A stretch of 64,000 nt of DNA from Taklimakanibacter albus (GTDB taxonomy: Bacteria; Pseudomonadota; Alphaproteobacteria; Rhizobiales; Aestuariivirgaceae), in the NCBI RefSeq assembly GCF_016595235.1, contig NZ_JAENHL010000007.1:1992043-2056042 (forward strand). The letters run 5' to 3'. Positions 16,063 through 25,275 of the stretch are shown here, in pieces. The stretch's first letter is position 1. The number at the start of each line of letters is the position of its first letter. Made by a program: the position numbers and the translations under genes. The notes under the pieces are model-generated. The model was not told the DNA's origin and made no database searches. It saw nothing but the letters and a program-made list of their open reading frames with translations.

Positions 16063-17553
16063 TCATATAGAGCCAAGTTTAGGGGCCCGCCGTTTGCCGG
16101 CCTCCGTGAAGCTGGCCTTCAGCGCCATGACTGCGGTCTGGATATCCCGCTCATTGAGAGCGGCGTAACCGAGCAGGAGCCCCTGCTCCGGTGTCTTGTG
16201 ATGATAGTTGATCGAGATCGGTTGCAGGTCGATGCCATGGGCATGGCCGATCTCGGCGATCCTCACATCGTCCATCTTCGCCGTGAAGCGGGCGATCACC
16301 TGCATGCCGGAGTCACTGTCGCTGACCACGATCCACGGATTCAAATGCTGGCGGCACAAAGTGATGAACTCCTTCTGGCGCTCGCCATAGACACGGCGCA
16401 TGCGTTTGAGATGGGTGGCGAAATGGCCCTCCTCGATGAAATCGGCAAGTGTCACCTGCAGGATCAACGGCGTGAATTGGCCGGTGACGCCGACCGCGCG
16501 ATTGAACGGCTCGACCAGTGCATCCGGCACCACCAGGAAGCCGATGCGCAGCGACGAGAACAATGTCTTGCTGAAAGTGCCGAGATAGATGACCCGGTCG
16601 GCGCGGTCGAGACCCTGCATGGCCGGCATCGGCTGACCGCGAAAACGATACTCGCCATCGTAGTCGTCCTCGATGATCCAGGCGCCATGCCGCTCGGCAT
16701 GGCTGAGAAGATGAAGTCGCTCTTCCATGCGCATGGTAGCGCCAAGCGGCCATTGGCAGGCGGGCGTCACATAGATGAGGCGCGGAGCCGGAAGGGCGGC
16801 ATCATCGAGCGCCCAGCCCTCGGCACCGACGGAGAGCGGATGCAGTCTGGCGCCGGCGGCCTCGAGCGCGCTGCGGGCCCCCCAATAGCCGGGCTCCTCC
16901 ATCCACACCGGATCGCCCTCATCGAGCAGCAGCCGCGCCGCGAGATCGAGGCCGGCCTGGGCGCCGGTAACCACCACCACACGCTCAGGACTGCAGGAGA
17001 CACCGCGTGATATTGTGACGTAGTCGGCGATCGCCGCGCGCAGACGCGGATGGCCGGAAAAATGATAATAGCCCAGCAGATCGCCGCTGCGCCGCCTGGC
17101 ATTGCGGGCAAGGAGACGCGCCCAGGTGGCGAAGGGAAAGTTGGAGACTTCCGGAAAGCCTGGCTGGAAATTGATCTTGTCCGGATTGCGCAGAGGTTGA
17201 AGCCGTGTCGCCAGCGCTTCGCCACGCCGCGAGATGGGCGAGCGGTTCTGGGCAGGCGGCGCTCCCGGTGGTGGCGCCGGACGGTCGGGCAGATTGGCCA
17301 CCCAGGTGCCACGTCCCGGCCGCGCCTCGACATAACCTTCAGTGAGAAGCCGCTCATAGGCAGCACTCACTGTGTTGCGGCCGAGCTTCAGTTGCTGCGC
17401 CAGGCCCCGTGTCGCCGGCAAGGTGCTGCCCGCCCTGAGGCGACCGCTAAGGATGAGCGAACGCAGCGTGTCATAGAGCTGGCGATGGGCCGGCAGACGC
17501 GCCGATCTGTCCACCGTCAATATGTCGAAAGGAAAATGCGAACGGTTGCTCAA
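16063..17553 (-). CDS. enuR: MocR/GntR-type PLP-dependent regulator (EnuR-like)
   Basis: A 496-residue fusion of a GntR winged helix (residues 20-85, RQLYDTLRSLILSGRLRAGS and NTVSAAYERL) with an aminotransferase fold-I domain. The PLP aspartate region EDDYDGEYRF and the Schiff-base lysine K329 in GTFSKTLF are present, so PLP binding should be intact. EnuR proteins of this class control ectoine use and sense diaminobutyrate derivatives; the gene follows the eut-type genes on the same strand, which supports that role. The start is TTG at 17553 with GGGAGA before it; no ATG is available nearby. A role for the LacI-type sugar locus on the other side is possible but less likely. Confidence 0.78.
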   Translation of the reverse strand: MSNRSHFPFDILTVDRSARLPAHRQLYDTLRSLILSGRLRAGSTLPATRGLAQQLKLGRNTVSAAYERLLTEGYVEARPGRGTWVANLPDRPAPPPGAPPAQNRSPISRRGEALATRLQPLRNPDKINFQPGFPEVSNFPFATWARLLARNARRRSGDLLGYYHFSGHPRLRAAIADYVTISRGVSCSPERVVVVTGAQAGLDLAARLLLDEGDPVWMEEPGYWGARSALEAAGARLHPLSVGAEGWALDDAALPAPRLIYVTPACQWPLGATMRMEERLHLLSHAERHGAWIIEDDYDGEYRFRGQPMPAMQGLDRADRVIYLGTFSKTLFSSLRIGFLVVPDALVEPFNRAVGVTGQFTPLILQVTLADFIEEGHFATHLKRMRRVYGERQKEFITLCRQHLNPWIVVSDSDSGMQVIARFTAKMDDVRIAEIGHAHGIDLQPISINYHHKTPEQGLLLGYAALNERDIQTAVMALKASFTEAGKRRAPKLGSI

Positions 17554-17597
17554 CGAGGTCTCCCGTGCGCGAGGTTACTGCAATCACCAGTGCAAGA

Positions 17598-18746
17598 TCA
17601 AACCACGATCGGCCCGCTCTTCAGCTGCGTCAGGACTTCCGGCCCGGCCTCGGTCAAGAGCACGGTGTTCGACAGGAAGTCGTCGCCCTGGCCGCTTCCC
17701 ATCAACCAGGAGAGGATATGGAAGCTCATGCCGCTTCTGATCTCGAGATCGGAATCATGCCGTAGCCCCGTCACGCTATTGCCGCCGGTCCAGGACGGCG
17801 GCTGGCCGATACCGACGCAATAGCCGCAATGATGGCGCCGGTAATGCGCGAGCCCGGCCTCATCGACGACCGTTTGCCAGGCGGCATAGACATCGCGCGC
17901 TCTGTTACCCGGCCGGATCGCCGCGACGACCGCGTCGAAAGCCTGTCGGACGATACCTGCGATCCGTGCATCTCCGTCGCGGATCGCGCCGATATGGACA
18001 AGGCGGCCCAAGGGGGCATGATAGCGCGAGACGCAGCCCGACAATTCGAGAAAGACCGGCTCGTCTCTCTTGTAGCGGCCGTCTCCCCAGGTCGCGTGCT
18101 CCTCGCCAAGCCGGCTGCCTGGACGGATGAAAGGGCCAAAGCCCGGCGGATGACCACCGGCGCGGATCATCGCCGCCAAACATTCCGCCGCCACTTCGCT
18201 TTCGTTTGCGCCGTCGGCAATGGCAGAGATTGCCGCCTCCCCCGCCGCATCGCTCACCCGCGCCGCACGGCGCATCAGCACTTGCTCTTCAGTGCTTTTC
18301 ACCAATCGTATCGCATCGACGAAGCCACTCGCATCCGACCAATGCGCCATGACCTGCTTTGTGAGCGAGAGCGCAAGGCCATAGCTCAACCCTGAGGTCC
18401 AACATTCGAGACCGACCGCCTTGCCCGCGAGCTTCAGCTCATGCAGCACACGCGCCATCATGTCGGCGGCTGTCTCGCTGTCGGAATGACCGCAGAAGCG
18501 CGCCGCTTTAACCTGCTTCTCGACCGAGACGCGCTCCATGGCGCGCGTCACCAGCACTGGCTCGCCCTCGAGCGGCACGAGAAGCAAATGCGGCGCGAAG
18601 TAGCCCCAATGATCGAGCCCGGTCAGATAGAAGACATTTTCGGGGCTGGCGAGGATCGCCGCTTCGAGCCCTCGGAGCTCAAGCTCGGCCCGCAGCCGGC
18701 GCAAGCGCCGGGCGATCTCCGCGCCGCTGAAGGGATTGTCGAACAT
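17598..18746 (-). CDS. M24 family metallopeptidase-fold hydrolase, second copy
   Basis: A 382-residue creatinase/prolidase-fold protein with the N-terminal domain (ILASPENVFYLTGLDHWG) and a C-terminal pita-bread domain. It resembles the ectoine hydrolase next to it (18748) in layout but is clearly diverged, for example RYHAPLGRLVHIG against RYHAPLTRTIHLG. One base separates it from that gene, so they are co-transcribed. It may open 5-hydroxyectoine, hydrolyse the acetylated product, or be a redundant copy; sequence alone does not decide. As in ectoine hydrolases, the metal-ligand aspartates of true peptidases are not evident in the LELSGC region. Confidence 0.82.
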   Translation of the reverse strand: MFDNPFSGAEIARRLRRLRAELELRGLEAAILASPENVFYLTGLDHWGYFAPHLLLVPLEGEPVLVTRAMERVSVEKQVKAARFCGHSDSETAADMMARVLHELKLAGKAVGLECWTSGLSYGLALSLTKQVMAHWSDASGFVDAIRLVKSTEEQVLMRRAARVSDAAGEAAISAIADGANESEVAAECLAAMIRAGGHPPGFGPFIRPGSRLGEEHATWGDGRYKRDEPVFLELSGCVSRYHAPLGRLVHIGAIRDGDARIAGIVRQAFDAVVAAIRPGNRARDVYAAWQTVVDEAGLAHYRRHHCGYCVGIGQPPSWTGGNSVTGLRHDSDLEIRSGMSFHILSWLMGSGQGDDFLSNTVLLTEAGPEVLTQLKSGPIVV

Positions 18747-18747
18747 G

Positions 18748-19926
18748 TCAGTCGATCACGATCAATTCGCGCGCGACGTCACACAGCCGCTCGCCGCCTG
18801 TGTCGGTGACGACGAAGGACTCGGAGATCGCGACACCGAAATCCTGGAGCCATACGCCCGACTGAATATGGAAGCACATGCCGGCCTGGAGCGCCGTCTC
18901 ATCGCCGGGCCTGAGGCTCACCGTGCGCTCGCCCCAATCCGGCGGATAAGCGAGTCCGATCGAATAGCCGACGCGGCTTTCCTTCTTGAGACCGTGCTTG
19001 CGTAACACCGCCTGCCAGGCACCTTCGACTTCCGCCGCGGTGTTGCCGCTCTTCGCTTTGGCGAGGCCGGCATCGACGCCCTCGACCACCGCCTTGGCGA
19101 CATCCGTGATCGCTTGCGGCGGCTTGCCCAGATGAATAGTGCGGGTGAGCGGCGCATGATAGCGCCGCCGGGCGCCGGCAATCTCGAGCATGGCGAGGCC
19201 TGACGTCGGCAAAGGCGCATCGCTCCAGGTGAGATGCGGCGTGCTCGTTCCCTCGCCCACCGGCATCAGCGGACAGATGGCGGCATAGTCGCCGCCGGCA
19301 CCCGGCACGCCTATGGTCTGCGCATGATAGATCTCGGCGATCACTTGATATTGCGGCACACCCGGTCTCATCACTTCGATGGCGCGGTTCATCGCATGAC
19401 TGCAGATTTGTCCCGCCTCGCGCATGAGAACGAGCTCTGCATCTGACTTCACCAGCCGCGCCCAGTTGACGAGATCGCCATTGTTGCTGAAGGCTGCTTC
19501 CGGCAATCCATTGGTCAGGTGAGCATGGCAGCGCGCCGTATAATAATGCGCGTCCATCTCGACACCGATGCGGGCTTTGCTCCAGCCGCGCGCCCGGATG
19601 AGCTCGGCAAGCTCGTCATAGGGATGGCCGACCGGATGCTGAATCAGATGTTCCGAGAAGGGCACGATATTCTTCGCCGGCAGATAGGTGGTGAGGTGGG
19701 CGCTCTTGGCGTCCTGGGCGCGGCCGAACCAGATTGGCGTCTCTTCGTCCCGATGCACCAGCACGCATTGCGGCACATAGAAGGACCAGCCGTCGAAGCC
19801 GGTGAGCCAGCCCATATTGGCCGGGTCCTGGCAGACGATGAGATCGAAGCCGGCTATTGCCATGCGGCCTTTGACCTGGGCGAACCTTTCGGCATATTCG
19901 GCGCGCGTGAAGGGAATGTTGCTCAT
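18748..19926 (-). CDS. eutD: Ectoine hydrolase (DoeA/EutD)
   Basis: A 392-residue M24-fold enzyme expected to open the ectoine ring to N-acetyl-diaminobutyrate in the cytoplasm. Length, the start DLIVCQDPANMGWLTGFDGW, the MLEIAGARRRYHAPLTRT region and the C-terminal VWLQDFGVAISESFVV fit the DoeA/EutD group. It lies between eutC and the second M24 gene in one minus-strand operon and opposite ehuBCDA, the ectoine uptake genes. The deacetylase that should act next (DoeB/EutE) is not in the window. ATG at 19926 follows the eutC stop by eight bases. Confidence 0.88.
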   Translation of the reverse strand: MSNIPFTRAEYAERFAQVKGRMAIAGFDLIVCQDPANMGWLTGFDGWSFYVPQCVLVHRDEETPIWFGRAQDAKSAHLTTYLPAKNIVPFSEHLIQHPVGHPYDELAELIRARGWSKARIGVEMDAHYYTARCHAHLTNGLPEAAFSNNGDLVNWARLVKSDAELVLMREAGQICSHAMNRAIEVMRPGVPQYQVIAEIYHAQTIGVPGAGGDYAAICPLMPVGEGTSTPHLTWSDAPLPTSGLAMLEIAGARRRYHAPLTRTIHLGKPPQAITDVAKAVVEGVDAGLAKAKSGNTAAEVEGAWQAVLRKHGLKKESRVGYSIGLAYPPDWGERTVSLRPGDETALQAGMCFHIQSGVWLQDFGVAISESFVVTDTGGERLCDVARELIVID

Positions 19927-19934
19927 TCTATCTC

Positions 19935-20924
19935 TCAGGCTGTGATCTTGGTGCCGATGCCGAGCTTCCGTGCTGCGGCAAAGGCGTAGGAAGCGATGGC
20001 GGTATCCTGAGCACCGGTGCCAGTCAGGTCGCAGAGGGTGATGGCTGTCTCTGACGGCCTCCCCGGATTGGTTCTGGCCACGATGGCGCCGAGCTCGGGC
20101 GGTGTCTCGCCATTCATCAGGCCGGCGGCACGCGCCGCGCGCAATTCTCCGAGAGCGGCGGCTTGGCTCACGCGGTCGCAGACATAGAGATCGGCGAGCG
20201 CCACGGCACGTGGGTCGATCTCGTTCTTGCCGGCCTGGTCGGCACCCATGGCGGTGATATGCAATCCCTTATGCAGCCATTCGGCGCGCAGGATCGGTTT
20301 GCGCGCCGATGTCGTCGTCACCACCAATTGCGCCTCGGCCACGGCGGCGGCGGCATCCTTCACCACGTCCGCCTCGATCTTGAGCGCCGTCGCGATGTCT
20401 TCGGCGCATGCTTGGGCACGCACCGGATCACGGCCCCAGACGATCACTTTCTTGAAAGGCCGCACCTGATGCGCGGCGATGATCTGCAGGCGCGCCTGGG
20501 CGCCGGTGCCGAGCACGGCGGCGGTTTCGACCTTCTTCGGCGCCAGATATTTGGCGGCGATGGCCCCGGCCGCGGCGGTGCGGATATCGGTCAGATAGCC
20601 ATTGTCGAGCAGCAGTGCCGCGACGAGCCCGGTCTTCGCCGAGAACAGGATCATCAGCCCGTTGAGGCTCGGCAGGCCGAGCTTCGGATTGTCGAAGAAG
20701 CCCGGACTGACCTTGATGGCGAAATGCTCGAAGCCTGGCAGATAAGCGGTCTTCACATCGACCTCGCCATGGGCCTCGGCGATTTCCATCGAGAGGATCG
20801 GCGGCATGACGACCTTGCCCGAGGCGAGGAGCCGGAACGCGTCCTCGACGGCTTTGAGCACCGGCGCACCAAGCGTGACCGCGCGGCGCAGATCGGCTTC
20901 GGTGAGAATGGCGATGTCGCCCAT
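19935..20924 (-). CDS. eutC: Ornithine cyclodeaminase/mu-crystallin-like protein EutC
   Basis: A 329-residue NAD(H)-binding protein of the ornithine cyclodeaminase family. The dinucleotide motif AAVLGTGAQARLQ and the substrate-arginine/lysine region VKVSPGFFDNPKLGLPS are visible. Members in ectoine clusters (EutC) are thought to act with EutB on 5-hydroxyectoine or its hydrolysis product, although their exact reaction is not firmly established. It follows eutB by three bases and precedes the ectoine hydrolase by eight, so it is part of a four- or five-gene operon. Confidence 0.88.
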   Translation of the reverse strand: MGDIAILTEADLRRAVTLGAPVLKAVEDAFRLLASGKVVMPPILSMEIAEAHGEVDVKTAYLPGFEHFAIKVSPGFFDNPKLGLPSLNGLMILFSAKTGLVAALLLDNGYLTDIRTAAAGAIAAKYLAPKKVETAAVLGTGAQARLQIIAAHQVRPFKKVIVWGRDPVRAQACAEDIATALKIEADVVKDAAAAVAEAQLVVTTTSARKPILRAEWLHKGLHITAMGADQAGKNEIDPRAVALADLYVCDRVSQAAALGELRAARAAGLMNGETPPELGAIVARTNPGRPSETAITLCDLTGTGAQDTAIASYAFAAARKLGIGTKITA

Positions 20925-20927
20925 GAT

Positions 20928-21923
20928 TTATCCTTTCACCATGCGGTCGCCCACGCGCACCGGCTCGCCCTTCGCCACCGCGATGATCTGGTCGAGATCG
21001 GCATTCTGGCCGGAGATGATCATGGCCGTAGGGCCGTCGAGCTTGAGCTTGCCGGCGAGGAGCGCCGCGATGCCGACGGCACCACCGCCTTCGGCGATAA
21101 GGCGTTCACGCCGGAACAGCGCCTGCATGCCGCGATAGATTTCTTCTTCGCTCACCAGCAACGTCTCATCGGCGAAATCGCAACACAGTTTGAAGGTCCA
21201 CTGATTGGTGAGATTGATGCCGCCGCCCAGTGTGTCGGCGAGTGAGGGGGCTTCGGCGACGTGGATCGGGTGACCGGCCTTGAGGCTCTCGTGCATCGCG
21301 GCGCCTTCTGCCATGCTGACGCCGGTCACGCGGATCGACGGCTTGATCTGCTTGGCGGCGACAGCGATGCCTCCGAGCAGACCGCCGCCCGACAAAGGCA
21401 CGACAATCTGGGTGAGATCGGGACATTCGGTGAGTAGCTCGAGCGCGATCGTCGCCTGGCCGAGAATGACATTGCGATGATCGAAAGGCGAAATGTCGGT
21501 ATAGCCCTTCTCGCGCACCAGCCGGTCGGCTTCCCGCTGCGCATCATCCTGGCTCGTCCCGCAACGCCGGATCGTGGCGCCCTGCGCCGCGATGCCCTGG
21601 ACCTTCGCCTCGGGTACGAGATTGGAGAGGCAGATGGTGGCTTTGATGCCGAGATGGCGTGCCGCATAAGCGACAGCCTTGCCGTGATTGCCGGTCGAAC
21701 AGCAGACGACGCCGCGCCGGCGCGCCGCTTCATCGAGACGCAGCAAGGCATGCGCCGCCCCTCTGATCTTGAAGGCGCCGATCGGCTGCAGGGTTTCGAG
21801 CTTGAGCAGGATGGGCTGGCCCGCCTGGTCCGAGAAGCTTAACGCTTCGACCAGCGGCGTCGTGCGGGCAAGGCCTTGGATGAGCCTGTGCGCCTCCCGG
21901 ACGGCTTCAAGGGAAAACCCCAT
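20928..21923 (-). CDS. eutB: Threonine-dehydratase-like PLP enzyme EutB
   Basis: A 331-residue fold-II PLP enzyme. The Schiff-base lysine is K52 in GAFKIRGA, the phosphate loop is SGGGLLGG and the substrate loop is CSTGNHGKAV. It lacks the C-terminal ACT regulatory domain of biosynthetic threonine dehydratases. In ectoine clusters this enzyme (EutB) is proposed to help convert 5-hydroxyectoine toward ectoine with EutC. It is the first gene of the minus-strand eut operon, facing ehuB across a 162-bp control region. Confidence 0.88.
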   Translation of the reverse strand: MGFSLEAVREAHRLIQGLARTTPLVEALSFSDQAGQPILLKLETLQPIGAFKIRGAAHALLRLDEAARRRGVVCCSTGNHGKAVAYAARHLGIKATICLSNLVPEAKVQGIAAQGATIRRCGTSQDDAQREADRLVREKGYTDISPFDHRNVILGQATIALELLTECPDLTQIVVPLSGGGLLGGIAVAAKQIKPSIRVTGVSMAEGAAMHESLKAGHPIHVAEAPSLADTLGGGINLTNQWTFKLCCDFADETLLVSEEEIYRGMQALFRRERLIAEGGGAVGIAALLAGKLKLDGPTAMIISGQNADLDQIIAVAKGEPVRVGDRMVKG

Positions 21924-22020
21924 CGAACTCCCTAAATGTGCACAACATTACCTTATCGTTGTGCCCTTTCGTGTTATTCACGCCAAATTACATCTTCGCT
22001 TGCGGTATGTCTAGATAAGA

Positions 22021-22028
22021 TGTATACA
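22021..22028. promoter_or_regulatory. TGTATACA palindrome in eut/ehu control region
   Basis: A perfect 8-bp palindrome with the GT-AT-AC core seen in many GntR-family operators, 58 bp before the ehuB start. A second 8-bp palindrome, TGTGCACA, lies at 21937-21944 near the eutB start. Either could serve the GntR protein at 25272 or the MocR protein at 16063. Assignment is tentative. Confidence 0.35.
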
Positions 22029-22085
22029 ACAATGACACCCGGCGATGAGACCGGGCAGGAAACGCGACAATCCCGGGAGATACGC

Positions 22086-22949
22086 ATGTCCAAGATGATC
22101 ACGCGCCGCCGCCTGCTCGCGGGAACGGCCGGCCTTACTTTTACCGCCACGACTTTCACGTCGATCGCTCATGCCGAGACGACACTGGAGCGCGCCAAGG
22201 CTCAAGGGTACATCCGCATCGGCTTCGCCAATGAAGCGCCCTTCGGCTATGCGACGCCCGACGGCAAGCTCACCGGCGAAGCGCCGGAAGTCGCCAGGGC
22301 GGTGCTCGCCAAGATGGGCGTCGCCCAGGTCGACGGCGTGCTCACCGAATTCGGTTCGCTCATTCCCGGCCTCAAGGCTGGCCGCTTCGACGTCATCGCC
22401 GCCGGCATGTTCATCAACCCGAAGCGCTGCGCCGAGATCGCCTTCTCGGAACCCTCTTACGGCATCGGCCAGGCCATGCTGGTGAAGAAGGGCAACCCCA
22501 AGGCCATCAAGGACTATGCGAGCTTCAAGGACAATTCCGCCCTCAAGCTCGCGGTAATGGCGGGCGCCGTCGAAGCCGGCTACGCCAAGGACGCGGGCGT
22601 ACCGCAGGAGCAACTCGTCATTCTTCCCGACCAGTCGAGCCTCGTCGCCGCCGTGCAGTCGGACCGCGCCGATGGCGCCGCTCTGACCGCGCTTTCCATC
22701 GCCGACATGGCGAAGAAGGGTGAAGGTGTGGAATCGACGACGCCTTTCGGCGAGGTCGCCGGCAAGTCGGTGAAAGGCCATGGCGCCTTCGGCTTCCGCA
22801 AGGACGACACCGATCTCATCGACGCCTTCAACACGCAGCTGAAGGCCTTTCTCGGCACGCCGGAGCATATCGCGCTGGTGACGCCCTTCGGCTTCGGCAA
22901 AGACTACCTGCCGAACAAGACGATGGAACAGCTCTGCAAGGGTGAATAA
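22086..22949 (+). CDS. ehuB: Ectoine/hydroxyectoine-binding protein EhuB
   Basis: A 287-residue family-3 periplasmic binding protein. A twin-arginine signal (ITRRRLLAG) precedes a cut near AHAE. The mature start RAKAQGYIRIGFANEAPFGY and the GMFINPKRC motif match EhuB. Aligned to Sinorhizobium EhuB numbering recalled from its structure, E21, F24, F80 and R85 are kept, while the third aromatic (Tyr60) is Phe. The ATG at 22086 is preceded by GGGAGA and puts the Tat motif at the terminus; the longer open frame to 21936 runs through the control region. It heads ehuBCDA and the GntR gene. Confidence 0.92.
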   Translation: MSKMITRRRLLAGTAGLTFTATTFTSIAHAETTLERAKAQGYIRIGFANEAPFGYATPDGKLTGEAPEVARAVLAKMGVAQVDGVLTEFGSLIPGLKAGRFDVIAAGMFINPKRCAEIAFSEPSYGIGQAMLVKKGNPKAIKDYASFKDNSALKLAVMAGAVEAGYAKDAGVPQEQLVILPDQSSLVAAVQSDRADGAALTALSIADMAKKGEGVESTTPFGEVAGKSVKGHGAFGFRKDDTDLIDAFNTQLKAFLGTPEHIALVTPFGFGKDYLPNKTMEQLCKGE

Positions 22950-22980
22950 TCTCTGTCACGCCGACATGGTGAGCTAGGCC

Positions 22981-23089
22981 CCTCACCCTGAGGTGCGAGC
23001 GTAGCGAGCCTCGAAGGGTGTGTTGCAGCATATTCGCCCTATCCTGATGGGCGCTTCGAGGGCCGCTTCGCGGCCACCTCAGCGTGGGG
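22981..23089. repeat. Dispersed palindromic repeat A, copy 1 (complete)
   Basis: Two arms, CCTCACCCTGAGGTGCGAGC and, at the right, a stretch ending in CCACCTCAGCGTGGGG, are complementary over their outer and CCTCGAAG/CTTCGAGG parts. It fills most of the ehuB-ehuC gap. A second complete copy is at 50921 and a half copy at 34941. Expected to fold into a long cruciform or hairpin in RNA. Confidence 0.75.
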
Positions 23090-23114
23090 TCGTTGAAAGG
23101 GGAGAAGCAAACGT

Positions 23115-23843
23115 ATGGGCATTCGCACGCTCATCGTCATGCTGGTGGCGTCCATTTTGCTGATCGCCTATCTGGCGACGCGCGACACCTACAGTCTGTT
23201 TCTCCCCGGCCTCCTCCAGGGCGCGGCGCTCACTGCCCAGATCACCGTGCTCGGCTGCCTTCTCGCCGTCGCCATGGCGATCCTCTCGGCGCTGGGCAAA
23301 CTCTATGGCCCCACGCCGATCCGCTGGCTCGCCAATCTCTATATCGAGATCTTCCGCGGAACTTCGGCTCTGGTCCAGCTCTTCTGGCTGTTTTTCGTCC
23401 TGCCGCAATTCGGAGTCAGCCTCGATCCCTTCGCTGTCGCGGTGCTGGGCCTCGGCCTCAATATCGGGGCTTATGGCGCCGAATGCGTACGCGGCGCCAT
23501 TCAGTCGGTGGCGCGCGGCCAGTGGGAAGCCGCCACCGCCCTCAACATGACGCGCATCCAGATGCTGCGCCGGATCATCCTGCCGCAGGCTTTCATCGCC
23601 ATGATCCCGCCCTGGGGCAATCTTTTCATCGAGCTCTTGAAATCGACGGCCCTCGTCTCGCTGATCACTTTGTCCGATCTCGCTTTCAAGGCGCAGCAGA
23701 TGAACCAGACGACGATGAAGACCATCCCGATCTTCACCCTCGTTCTCCTGATCTATCTCGTTCTGTCGCTTCTCATCACCATCGGCATGCGCCTCCTCGA
23801 ACAGCGCGCCGCGAAGGGCCTCGCCCGCGGGAGGACCGCCTGA
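23115..23843 (+). CDS. ehuC: Ectoine ABC transporter permease EhuC
   Basis: A 242-residue polar-amino-acid-type permease (HisM/GlnP family). Five or so membrane segments surround the RGTSALVQLFWLFFVLPQFG motif and the coupling loop (QWEAATALNMTRIQMLRRIILPQA, in part). Length suits the family. ATG at 23115 stands 14 bases after an AAAGGGGAGAAG purine run. Its stop overlaps the start of ehuD (TGATG). It forms the pore with EhuD. Confidence 0.92.
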   Translation: MGIRTLIVMLVASILLIAYLATRDTYSLFLPGLLQGAALTAQITVLGCLLAVAMAILSALGKLYGPTPIRWLANLYIEIFRGTSALVQLFWLFFVLPQFGVSLDPFAVAVLGLGLNIGAYGAECVRGAIQSVARGQWEAATALNMTRIQMLRRIILPQAFIAMIPPWGNLFIELLKSTALVSLITLSDLAFKAQQMNQTTMKTIPIFTLVLLIYLVLSLLITIGMRLLEQRAAKGLARGRTA

Positions 23844-24499
23844 TGTGGGACTGGGCTTTCACCTTCGAGATCCTGCCCACCCTCGCCAAGGCGGCGGTGA
23901 TCTCGATCGAGGCGACACTCTTCGGCTTTGTGCTCGCCGCGACGCTCGGCCTCGTCCTCGCGCTGCTGCGCATCGCTTTTCCCTGGACAGCTTGGCCGAT
24001 CTCGGTGCTGGTCGAGCTCATCCGCTCGACGCCGCTCCTTATCCAGATCTTCTTTCTCTATTTCGTCTTCCCCTCCTTCGGCGTGACGCTCGACGCCTTC
24101 ACCGCGGGTGTCCTGGCGCTTGGCATCCACTATGCCGCTTACTGCTCCGAGGTCTATCGCGCCGGCTTCGACAATATCCCGCGCGGCCAGTGGGAAGCCT
24201 CCATCGCCCTCAATCTGAGCCCCTGGACGACCTTCCGCGACATCATCATCCCGCAGGCCATTCCACCCATCGTGCCGGCGCTCGGCAATTATCTGGTGGC
24301 GCTTTTCAAGGAGACGCCGCTGCTCTCGGCCATCGCTGTCCTCGAATTGATGCAGACCGCCAAGATCATCGGCTCGGAGACCTTCCGCTATACCGAGCCC
24401 ATCACCTTGGTCGGCTTGTTCTTCCTGGCGATGAGCCTCGTCTCCGCCACTTTCATCCGCGCCGCCGAACGCCTGCTCAACCGGAGACCAGCCCGATGA
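23843..24499 (+). CDS. ehuD: Ectoine ABC transporter permease EhuD
   Basis: A 218-residue partner permease of the same family. ELIRSTPLLIQIFFLYFVFP and the loop FDNIPRGQWEASIALNLSPW are the expected motifs. The ATG at 23843 shares a base with the ehuC stop; a much longer open frame reaching back to 23084 is an out-of-phase shadow of ehuC. The 3' end overlaps ehuA by four bases (ATGA). Confidence 0.92.
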   Translation: MWDWAFTFEILPTLAKAAVISIEATLFGFVLAATLGLVLALLRIAFPWTAWPISVLVELIRSTPLLIQIFFLYFVFPSFGVTLDAFTAGVLALGIHYAAYCSEVYRAGFDNIPRGQWEASIALNLSPWTTFRDIIIPQAIPPIVPALGNYLVALFKETPLLSAIAVLELMQTAKIIGSETFRYTEPITLVGLFFLAMSLVSATFIRAAERLLNRRPAR

Positions 24500-25275
24500 C
24501 AGATCGACCGATGGTTCGTTTCGACAAGGTCTCGAAGCGCTACGGCCCGCTGACCGTGCTCGATTCGCTCGAGCTCGACATCGCCCGCAATGAGAAGGTC
24601 GCCATCATCGGCCCGTCGGGTTCGGGTAAGACCACGGTCCTGCGCATGCTGATGACGCTCGAGGCGATCGATGACGGGGTGATCTGGGTCGAGGGCGAGC
24701 CGCTCACCCATATGGAGCGCAATGGCAAACTGATCCCGGCCGACCGCGCCCATATCCGCAAGATCCGCGCCAAGATCGGCATGGTGTTCCAGTCGTTCAA
24801 TCTCTTCCCGCATATGACGGCGATGGCCAATTGCATCGAGGCGCCGATCACCGTGCTCGGCATGAACCGCAAGGAGGCCGAGGAACGCGCCGCGGGTCTG
24901 CTCGAGATGGTGGGGCTCAGCCAGAAGAAGGAGCATTATCCCGCCCAGCTGTCGGGCGGCCAGCAGCAGCGCGTCGCCATCGCCCGGGCTCTTGCCATGC
25001 GCCCGAAAATCATGCTGTTTGACGAGGTGACCTCCGCCTTGGACCCGGAGCTCGTCGGAGAGGTGCTTCAGGTGATCCGCAGATTGGGCAGCGAACATGA
25101 CCTGACCATGCTGATGGTGACCCATCAGATGGGCTTCGCCAAGGAATTCGCCGACCGCGTCTGCTTCTTCTATCAGGGCAAGATCTGCGAGCAGGGTCCG
25201 CCCAAGGCTTTCTTCGGTAATCCGCAGAATGAGCGCACCAAGCAGTTCCTGCATGCCGTCCTGGAGGCCGGATGA
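24496..25275 (+). CDS. ehuA: Ectoine ABC transporter ATP-binding protein EhuA
   Basis: A 259-residue nucleotide-binding subunit of the polar amino acid type. Walker [10 protein letters not shown]-loop [12 protein letters not shown], signature LSGGQQQR and Walker [15 protein letters not shown] (Val after DE) are all in place, with the switch histidine in VTHQMGF. An insert around residues 65-85 ([17 protein letters not shown]) is typical for EhuA. It overlaps ehuD and the GntR gene by four bases each. Confidence 0.92.
   Translation: MTDRPMVRFDKVSKRYGPLTVLDSLELDIARNEKVAIIGPSGSGKTTVLRMLMTLEAIDDGVIWVEGEPLTHMERNGKLIPADRAHIRKIRAKIGMVFQSFNLFPHMTAMANCIEAPITVLGMNRKEAEERAAGLLEMVGLSQKKEHYPAQLSGGQQQRVAIARALAMRPKIMLFDEVTSALDPELVGEVLQVIRRLGSEHDLTMLMVTHQMGFAKEFADRVCFFYQGKICEQGPPKAFFGNPQNERTKQFLHAVLEAG

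Noticed and set aside
22981-23089. Insertion-sequence end or transposon
   Set aside because: No transposase, no target duplication visible; the two-arm palindrome recurs only as a short intergenic repeat.
23084-24499. Long plus-strand frame giving a 471-residue version of EhuD
   Set aside because: Its first 253 residues are ehuC in the wrong phase; EhuD proper starts at 23843 with normal length.
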